10,647 nucleotides of DNA from DAIUCA01 sp964613675 (GTDB lineage Bacteria; Pseudomonadota; Gammaproteobacteria; Competibacterales; Competibacteraceae): NCBI GenBank assembly GCA_964613675.1, contig CAZTIH010000089.1, positions 1 through 10,647 of the forward strand, given 5' to 3'. Below are positions 5,845-10,647 of the stretch, piece by piece (position 1 is the first letter of the stretch; the number at the start of each line of letters is the position of its first letter). The notes under the pieces are model-generated. The model saw only the letters and a program-made list of their open reading frames with translations, was not told the DNA's origin and searched no databases. The position numbers and the translations under genes are program-made.

Positions 5845-6585
5845 ATGAACGCGTTTACCGAAGATACGCCGCTTTCGCGGGAAGAATTCGCGTCCCGCCT
5901 GCGGGGTTTTGCCGACTACTATCATATCCACCACCCTTACCATGTGCTCATGCACGAGGGAAAGTTGAATCGTCAACAGATTCAGGGGTGGGTTGCCAAT
6001 CGGTTTTATTACCAAATTACGATCCCGCGCAAGGACGGTGCGGTGTTGGCCAACTGTCCCGACCGTGAAGTTCGTCGCCATTGGATCCAACGCATCATCG
6101 ACCACGACGGCCAAGACGACACGGGCGGCATTGAAGCCTGGTTACACCTTGGGATGGCGTGTGGTCTTTCCCGAGAAGAATTGCTCGATTTGCGCCACGT
6201 CCTTCCTGGGGTTCGGTTTGCGGTCGATGCGTATCTCCATTTTGCAAAATCGGCCCCGTGGCAGGAGGCGGTGTGTTCGTCCTTGACCGAGCTATTTGCC
6301 CCCACCATCCATCGTCAACGCCTCAATCATTGGCCGGAACGTTATCCGTGGATTGATACGACGGGCTTGCAGTACTTCCGCAATCGGTTAACTGAAGCCC
6401 ATCGCGATGTGCAGCACGGCTTACAAATCACCCTTGACAGCTTTCAAACCCGTGCCCAGCAACAACGCGCCCTCGACATCCTGCGATTTAAACTCGACAT
6501 TTTGTGGAGCATGGCCGACGCGATGTATATGGCGTATGTCAATGATATGCCGCCCTATTTTCACTTGCGGGACGCGGAAACATGA
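5845..6585 (+). CDS. pqqC: Pyrroloquinoline-quinone synthase PqqC
   Basis: A 246-aa cofactor-free oxidase that carries out the last step of PQQ synthesis: ring closure and eight-electron oxidation of AHQQ with O2. Family signatures include YYHIHHPYH (25-33), WVANRFYYQ-x-x-IPRKD (49-64), RIIDHDG (83-89), and the C-terminal RFKLDILWSMADAMY with the conserved Lys. The length matches the usual 235-255 aa. The ATG at 5845 is the natural start, but no clear Shine-Dalgarno precedes it, so translation may be modest. The stop overlaps the pqqD start (ATGA). pqqB, which often sits between pqqA and pqqC, is absent here. Confidence 0.97.
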   Translation: MNAFTEDTPLSREEFASRLRGFADYYHIHHPYHVLMHEGKLNRQQIQGWVANRFYYQITIPRKDGAVLANCPDREVRRHWIQRIIDHDGQDDTGGIEAWLHLGMACGLSREELLDLRHVLPGVRFAVDAYLHFAKSAPWQEAVCSSLTELFAPTIHRQRLNHWPERYPWIDTTGLQYFRNRLTEAHRDVQHGLQITLDSFQTRAQQQRALDILRFKLDILWSMADAMYMAYVNDMPPYFHLRDAET

Positions 6586-6845
6586 GTCACTTACACCTCG
6601 CACCGGGTTACCGCTTCCAGTGGGAACCCACGCAAAACGCCCACGTACTCCTGTACCCCGAAGGGCTGATTCAATTAAACGACTCGGCGGCGGTTATTTT
6701 GTCGCTCTGTGACGGTCAACGGGATGCTGAGGGCGTCATCCATGCTTTAATCGAAAAATTCCCTGAAGCGGATCCGCTCGTCATTGCCGCAGATGTCCAC
6801 GAATTTTTGGAGGTTGCTCGTGAACGAGGTTGGCTTAAAGCGTAA
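6582..6845 (+). CDS. pqqD: PQQ biosynthesis peptide chaperone PqqD
   Basis: An 87-aa RiPP-recognition protein that binds PqqA and presents it to PqqE. The family core is plain: P-x-YRFQWEPTQNAHVLLYPEGLIQLN, then SAAVILSLCDG, and a C-terminal DVHEFLEVARERGWL. The ATG overlaps the pqqC stop (ATGA), so translation is coupled. The 3' end overlaps the probable pqqE start by 26 nt. It is a separate protein here, not fused to PqqC or PqqE as in some bacteria. Confidence 0.96.
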   Translation: MSHLHLAPGYRFQWEPTQNAHVLLYPEGLIQLNDSAAVILSLCDGQRDAEGVIHALIEKFPEADPLVIAADVHEFLEVARERGWLKA

Positions 6846-7932
6846 CCCGATGTCTCCCCCCCTGTGGCTGTTGGCGGAGCTAACTTACGCCTGCCCGTTG
6901 CAATGTCCGTACTGCTCCAATCCCCTCGATTTTGCCGACTATCTCAAGCGCGAATTGACCACCGAGGCGTGGATCGCGGTGTTGCGGCAAGCGCGACAAT
7001 TGGGAGCCGTTCAACTGGGGTTTTCGGGAGGGGAACCGGCAGTACGGAGCGATTTAGAGGCCCTCGTCGCGGAAGCCCACCAATTAGGGTTTTACAGCAA
7101 TTTAATTACCTCGGGGTACGGTCTCGATCACGACCGCATTCGTCATCTGAGGGCGGCGGGTTTGGATCATATTCAGGTGAGCTTCCAGGCCAGCGATGCC
7201 GAAATGAACGATTTTCTGGCGGGAACGCGGTGTTTTGACCAAAAACATGCGATTGCCCAAGCCGTAAAAGCAAACGGTTACCCGATGGTGCTGTGTTGCG
7301 TCATTCATCGCCACAACATTGACCATATCGCCCAAATTATCGAAATGGCGCAGGAACTGGGGGCCGACTACTTAGAACTCGCCACTGCGCAGTACTACGG
7401 ATGGGCGTTGAAGAATCGGGGGGCGTTGTTGCCCACGCGGGAACAAATCGAGGGGGCGGAGGCGGTAGCGCATGAGTATCAGGCAAAGTTTAAGGGCAAG
7501 ATGAAAATCTACTATGTCGTGCCGGACTATTTTGAAGGGCGACCGAAAACCTGTGCCGCAGGATGGGCCAAGTTGTTTTTGAACATTGCCCCCGATGGCA
7601 CCGCGATGCCCTGTCACGCCGCAAAACAGTTGCCCATGACCTTTCCCAATGTGCGCGACCACGATTTGGCGTGGATCTGGAACCAATCCCCCGAATTCAA
7701 TCGTTTTCGCGGCACGGATTGGATGCGTGACCCGTGCAAGAGCTGTCCTGAGCGCGAGAAGGATTTAGGCGGTTGTCGTTGCCAAGCCTTTATGTTGACG
7801 GGTGAACTGGAAAATGCCGACCCAGCCTGTGACAAATCCCCTCACCATCATCACATTCTCGATGCCATCCAACAGGCCCAAACTCCTTCTGCTCCCTTAG
7901 TATTTCGCCGTCCTCAAAACGCAAAAGTGTGA
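6820..7932 (+). CDS. pqqE: PqqA peptide cyclase PqqE, radical SAM/SPASM enzyme
   Basis: A 370-aa radical SAM enzyme that forms the carbon-carbon bond between Glu and Tyr of PqqA, the first committed step of PQQ synthesis. The radical SAM cluster motif is C25-x3-C29-x2-C32 (ACPLQCPYCSNP), followed by the SAM-binding GFSGGEP. The C-terminal SPASM region supplies auxiliary Fe-S cluster ligands: KTCAAGWAKLF, MPCHAAKQLP, CKSCPEREKDLGGCRCQA and DPACDKSPHH. I chose the GTG at 6820 because GGAGG (6809-6813) lies 6 nt upstream and the protein then has the usual N-terminus (PLWLLAELTYACPL). An ATG at 6850 is possible but poorly placed. The gene overlaps pqqD by 26 nt, and its stop overlaps the next start (GTGA). 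Confidence 0.96.
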   Translation: MNEVGLKRNPMSPPLWLLAELTYACPLQCPYCSNPLDFADYLKRELTTEAWIAVLRQARQLGAVQLGFSGGEPAVRSDLEALVAEAHQLGFYSNLITSGYGLDHDRIRHLRAAGLDHIQVSFQASDAEMNDFLAGTRCFDQKHAIAQAVKANGYPMVLCCVIHRHNIDHIAQIIEMAQELGADYLELATAQYYGWALKNRGALLPTREQIEGAEAVAHEYQAKFKGKMKIYYVVPDYFEGRPKTCAAGWAKLFLNIAPDGTAMPCHAAKQLPMTFPNVRDHDLAWIWNQSPEFNRFRGTDWMRDPCKSCPEREKDLGGCRCQAFMLTGELENADPACDKSPHHHHILDAIQQAQTPSAPLVFRRPQNAKV

Positions 7933-8468
7933 ATCGCGAGATGGGACAACCCCAGATCTCTCCACAGGTTGAGGGTGTGAACCGCGATGAATTTTGGATG
8001 CGACGTGCGCTAAAACTGGCTCAGGCCGTCATTGCTACGGGGGAAGTGCCGGTTGCTGCGTTACTAGTTAAAGGGGATCGCCTGGTCAGCGCGGGAATTA
8101 ATGGAGCCATCCGTCACCACGATCCGACCTTTCATGCGGAGATTCAAGCGATTCGACGGGCTGCGCGGCGACTTCAAAACTATCGTCTGCTGGACACCAC
8201 TTTGTATGTCACTTTGGAACCCTGTCCCATGTGTGCGGGGGCTTTGGTTCATGCGCGGATCAAGCGAGTGGTTTTTGGAGCCTATGACCCGCGAACTGGA
8301 GCCTGTGGTACGGCGCTCGATGTGTTGACCGTACCCAGCTTAAATCATCGGGTGGACATGACGGGGGGCGTGCTCGGAGAGGCGTGTGGAGCGTTTTTAC
8401 GGGCATTTTTTCGTCAAAAACGGTTAACGGCCTCCCTGATGGGGTCACAAAAGTCCGTATCACCCTAA
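7929..8468 (+). CDS. tadA: tRNA-specific adenosine deaminase TadA
   Basis: A zinc-dependent deaminase of up to 179 aa that converts adenosine 34 (wobble) of tRNA-Arg(ACG) to inosine. The zinc and catalytic motifs are HAE (69-71) and EPCPMC (97-102). TadA-specific neighbours include LQNYRLLDTTLYVTLEPC, AGALVHARIKRVVFGAYD and the LNHRV-x-MTGGVL-x-EAC tail, which distinguish it from guanine or cytosine deaminases. The GTG at 7929 overlaps the pqqE stop. An ATG at 7941 and a GTG at 7977 (NRDEFWMRRAL, where TadA homology starts) are alternatives, and I cannot decide by ribosome-binding site. It has no known link to PQQ, so its position at the operon end is probably for coupled translation only. 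Confidence 0.93.
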   Translation: MNREMGQPQISPQVEGVNRDEFWMRRALKLAQAVIATGEVPVAALLVKGDRLVSAGINGAIRHHDPTFHAEIQAIRRAARRLQNYRLLDTTLYVTLEPCPMCAGALVHARIKRVVFGAYDPRTGACGTALDVLTVPSLNHRVDMTGGVLGEACGAFLRAFFRQKRLTASLMGSQKSVSP

Positions 8469-8498
8469 ACCCCTCCCTACTCCCTCAACTTTAGCTAA

Positions 8499-8963
8499 TT
8501 ACATCGTTGCAAAGGCGAGCATTCCCGAGCCGTACCCCGGGATAGTCACCTTAAACGCCGCTTTCTGCACCATTTGTGCGGTTGTTGCCCGAACATCGGT
8601 CGGAATGGACTTGGGTTGCCCAAACACTTTGTCAATTTTGAGGTGATGCGTGTACTCGTCCATCATCAAACGCGAACAAATATTCATCACTTCATACAGG
8701 TTTTCAGGCAGAGGACTAAAGAGCTTTTTGTCCTGAATGGCATCATCGGCCCCTGACTTGGGGATCATCGACAAAGCCGCCGCGCTATATACCCCAAAAG
8801 TTAGATCCATCCAGCCCAGCGCGACCACTTGCCCTTCTGCGTCGATATAGCTCGCACCGAGTCCGTCAATCGAAGGCTCCGTGCCCGATACGACAACCAC
8901 GTCATCAAACAGCATATTGAGCATGTCTTCCACTTCTTGAGGGGTAGGCAATTTATATTTCAT
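8499..8963 (-). CDS. CheX/CheC-like protein, putative CheY-P phosphatase
   Basis: A 154-aa cytoplasmic protein. Most of it I cannot match to a named protein, but residues 87-117 fit the phosphatase signature of CheC/CheX/FliY (D/S-x3-E-x2-N-x22-P): E87-NLY-E91-VM-N94, then exactly 22 residues to P117, with Glu in the first position. The helix around ENLYEVMNICSRLM and the preceding LGWMDLTFGVYSAAALSMIP also suit the CheX fold. It follows a CheY-like receiver gene with a 31-bp gap on the same strand, so dephosphorylation of that receiver is the natural guess. No clear Shine-Dalgarno precedes the ATG. The function is inferred from motif and context only. Confidence 0.7.
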   Translation of the reverse strand: MKYKLPTPQEVEDMLNMLFDDVVVVSGTEPSIDGLGASYIDAEGQVVALGWMDLTFGVYSAAALSMIPKSGADDAIQDKKLFSPLPENLYEVMNICSRLMMDEYTHHLKIDKVFGQPKSIPTDVRATTAQMVQKAAFKVTIPGYGSGMLAFATM

Positions 8964-8994
8964 GATGACAGACCATTAGGTGGAGGGAAGAAAG

Positions 8995-9357
8995 TTAAGT
9001 TAACAGGGACTCTAAATGCACCCGAAACGACTCTGCCGTAAAGGGTTTCGTGATTAAAAACTGGCAGCCAGCTTGACGTGCTTTTGCCCGCATTTCGCCC
9101 GTCGATTCGGTGGTAACAAAGCCAAAAATCACCGGATTATTTTCCGAACGCAACGTAGTCAGTAGCTCAAGCCCCGTCATTTCCGGCATGTTCCAGTCGG
9201 ATAGTACGAGATCGGGCTTTTCTAAATCGATCTTAGTCAGTGCATCTTTGCCGTTAATGGCTTCGATATATTGGTGACCCGTAAACCCAGCCTGTCTCAG
9301 CGCTTTTTTCACCATTAAACGCATGGCTTGGCTGTCATCGACGATTAAAACTTTCAA
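8995..9357 (-). CDS. CheY-like single-domain response regulator
   Basis: A 120-aa receiver domain with no output domain. The acidic pair is D7-D8 (VDDSQAMR), the phosphoacceptor is D54 (LVLSDWNMPEMTG), the switch Thr is in FVTTES (82-83) and the conserved Lys is K104 (ITKPF). The DWNMP and VTTE patterns are those of CheY-type proteins. The start is TTG at 9357 with GGAG 7 nt upstream; no ATG fits. It is first in a two-gene unit with the CheX-like gene and is divergent from cheY-cheA. It could be a second CheY acting as a phosphate sink, or could serve another output. Which kinase serves it is unknown. Confidence 0.92.
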   Translation of the reverse strand: MKVLIVDDSQAMRLMVKKALRQAGFTGHQYIEAINGKDALTKIDLEKPDLVLSDWNMPEMTGLELLTTLRSENNPVIFGFVTTESTGEMRAKARQAGCQFLITKPFTAESFRVHLESLLT

Positions 9358-9431
9358 GATAAATCTCCAATTTTGTTAGGTTGAATGTCAGGGGGTTCGC
9401 ATTCCAACTATAAAACGGGTTGAGGTTTGTC

Positions 9432-9458
9432 TAAAGCCCATTATTGTAGCGTCGATAG
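9432..9458 (+). promoter_or_regulatory. FliA (sigma-28)-type promoter of cheY-cheA
   Basis: TAAAGCCC (9432-9439), an 11-nt spacer and GTCGATAG (9451-9458) resemble the flagellar sigma-28 consensus TAAAGTTT-N11-GCCGATAA. The -35 box keeps TAAAG, the -10 box matches 6 of 8, and the spacer is exact. Transcription would start about 40 nt before the cheY ATG at 9506. Placement just before chemotaxis genes agrees with the flagellar regulon. Confidence 0.65.
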
Positions 9459-9505
9459 CGCCCTGTGTTTTCGCTCGTTTACCTATCGAATAAGGTTCTA
9501 TTGCC

Positions 9506-9871
9506 ATGGTTAAGATTCTGGCTGTTGATGACTCTCCCTCAATGCGCATGATGGTGGCCGCAACTCTGCGAAGCGCAAAATATGAAGTCGTTGAAGCAAA
9601 AGACGGGGTTGAAGCCCTTGATATTGCGAAGCGTCAGCAATTTCAACTCGTCATCACCGATGTCAACATGCCCAAAATGGATGGCATCACACTGATTCGC
9701 GAGCTACGACAGCTCCCGACTTACCAATTTACGCCCCTCCTCACCCTCACCACCGAATCGAGTGCCGAAAAAAAAGCACAAGGTCGTGCCGCCGGAGCGA
9801 CGGGCTGGATTGTCAAACCGTTTAATCCCGAAAAATTGCTGTTGACAATCAAAAAAGTCATTGGCCAATGA
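9506..9871 (+). CDS. cheY: Chemotaxis response regulator CheY
   Basis: A 121-aa stand-alone receiver. The acidic pair is D8-D9 (VDDSPSMR), the phosphoacceptor is D52 (LVITDVNMPKMDG), the switch Thr is in LTTESS (82-83) and the conserved Lys is K104 (WIVKPFNPEKL). It should accept phosphate from the CheA encoded 19 nt downstream and signal to the flagellar motor or a related output. This is a common proteobacterial cheY-cheA arrangement. It resembles the divergent receiver at 8995-9357 in layout but clearly differs in sequence, so they are old paralogues rather than a recent duplicate. Confidence 0.94.
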   Translation: MVKILAVDDSPSMRMMVAATLRSAKYEVVEAKDGVEALDIAKRQQFQLVITDVNMPKMDGITLIRELRQLPTYQFTPLLTLTTESSAEKKAQGRAAGATGWIVKPFNPEKLLLTIKKVIGQ

Positions 9872-9890
9872 CCCTCCTGGAGCCGCGCCC

Positions 9891-10647
9891 ATGTCTCTCG
9901 ATCTTGATCTAGACGAATTTCGTACCGTTTTCCTCGAAGAATGCTTTGAAAATCTCGACAGTGCTGAAACGGGTTTATTGAGCCTCGATAGTGGCAACCC
10001 CGATCCCGAGGTCATTAACACGATCTTTCGTGCGGTACACTCGATCAAGGGAGGGAGCGCTACCTTTGGGTTTACCACACTGTCGAGCTTTGCCCATGTC
10101 ATGGAAACCCTGCTCGACGAAATTCGCAGTCATCAACGCCCCATAACCCATGAAAGTACCGACCTACTCCTCGAAGGTCGCGACTGTTTGCGGATGCTTT
10201 TAGAGGCTGTTCAAAATAATCAAGAGGCGGATACAAGCACGGTGGTGTCGGTACAAAGCCGATTGGAAGACGAACTGGCGCGTAAGCCCGATGCCGAACC
10301 CGCCCCGTCAACCGATAGCGCTTCACCGCCGCCGCCGCCCCCGACATCGCCCCCCGTCGCTGAAAGCGACCCCAAACCCAAATTGCCCGGTGCTTGGGTC
10401 ATTAAATTTTCGCCCCATCGCAACATGCTGCAAACGGGCAACGATCCGCTCGCGATTTTGCGTGAGTTACGGGGATTGGGCACGATGCGTGCTGAAGCCG
10501 ACTTGCAACATCTCCCTCCCTTGGTCGATTTAGTCCCCGAACAATGTTACCTCTCGTGGACCGTTCAGCTCGCCACCCAAAGCCAACGAACTCGCTTACA
10601 AGAAGCCTTTGAATGGGTGGAGGATGTTTGCGATGTCGTCATTCAGG
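9891..10647 (+). CDS. cheA: Chemotaxis histidine kinase CheA, N-terminal part (cut by window end)
   Basis: An open frame from the ATG at 9891 runs off the right edge: 252 codons with no stop. The start MSLDLDLDEFRTVFLEECFE opens an HPt domain with phosphorylatable H50 in FRAVHSIKGGSATFGF. After the HPt (to about residue 110) comes a flexible linker rich in Pro, with a run of six prolines at about 145-150. A second domain then begins (WVIKFSPH-x-x-MLQTGNDPLAILRELRGLG), as in many long CheA proteins that carry this domain before the dimerisation and ATPase parts. GGAG lies 8 nt before the ATG. The kinase core lies beyond the window, so its integrity cannot be judged. It probably phosphorylates the CheY encoded just upstream. 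Confidence 0.93.
   Translation, partial: MSLDLDLDEFRTVFLEECFENLDSAETGLLSLDSGNPDPEVINTIFRAVHSIKGGSATFGFTTLSSFAHVMETLLDEIRSHQRPITHESTDLLLEGRDCLRMLLEAVQNNQEADTSTVVSVQSRLEDELARKPDAEPAPSTDSASPPPPPPTSPPVAESDPKPKLPGAWVIKFSPHRNMLQTGNDPLAILRELRGLGTMRAEADLQHLPPLVDLVPEQCYLSWTVQLATQSQRTRLQEAFEWVEDVCDVVIQ

Noticed and set aside
6784..6819. pqqE start at ATG 6784
   Set aside because: It would add 12 residues encoded inside pqqD with no family support. GTG 6820 has GGAGG at 6-nt spacing and the usual N-terminus.
8469..8498. Shared terminator between the converging tadA and CheX-like genes
   Set aside because: The 30-bp gap has no inverted repeat with a T-tract on either strand.
9407..9433. Sigma-70 promoter for the minus-strand receiver gene (TAGACA and TATAGT)
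   Set aside because: The spacer is only 15 nt and the -35 overlaps the sigma-28 site on the other strand, so support is too weak.
1..10647. CRISPR array, tRNA or rRNA genes, or a new defence system
   Set aside because: No regularly spaced direct repeats, cloverleaf candidates or rRNA-like stretches were seen, and nearly all the DNA is accounted for by recognisable genes.

Overview
The window looks like part of a proteobacterial chromosome, probably gammaproteobacterial, with moderate GC. This is inferred from the gene families present: a sigma-54/IHF-type promoter, a FliA-type promoter, PQQ biosynthesis genes and a CheY-CheA pair. No genus can be assigned by eye. Most of it is a compact periplasmic alcohol-oxidation locus, followed by the start of a chemotaxis cluster.

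Layout. Positions 1-63 hold a decayed 3' remnant of an IS200/IS605-type tnpB gene. Positions 137-3355 (minus strand) hold a three-gene unit, in transcription order: a PedF-like cytochrome c, a PQQ-dependent alcohol dehydrogenase with the lanthanide-type Asp-x-Asp signature, and a quinoprotein-associated periplasmic binding protein. Divergent to it, at 3646-5595, is an AcoR-type sigma-54 activator. The 290-bp gap between them contains a textbook sigma-54 arrangement facing the dehydrogenase operon: a -24/-12 promoter (3437-3451), an exact IHF consensus (3480-3492) and an interrupted palindrome (3558-3581) that is a good activator-binding site candidate.

Next, on the plus strand, come the PQQ cofactor genes. 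pqqA encodes a 23-aa precursor peptide and is followed by a strong intrinsic terminator. After it come pqqC, pqqD and pqqE, which overlap, and then a tadA deaminase gene that overlaps the pqqE stop. pqqB is not present in the window.

The right end (8499-10647) is signal transduction. A minus-strand pair encodes a CheY-like receiver and a CheX/CheC-like putative phosphatase. Divergent from it is a cheY-cheA pair (cheA cut by the window end) preceded by a FliA (sigma-28)-type promoter.

How it fits together. PqqA is processed by PqqE/PqqD and finished by PqqC to make PQQ. The dehydrogenase uses PQQ to oxidise an alcohol in the periplasm and passes electrons to the PedF-like cytochrome. The divergent activator probably senses an alcohol, aldehyde or related signal and switches on the dehydrogenase operon with RNA polymerase-sigma-54. 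Nothing here is a wholly unknown system. The most novel point is a lanthanide-type alcohol dehydrogenase under apparent sigma-54 enhancer control, beside a pqqB-less pqq cluster.
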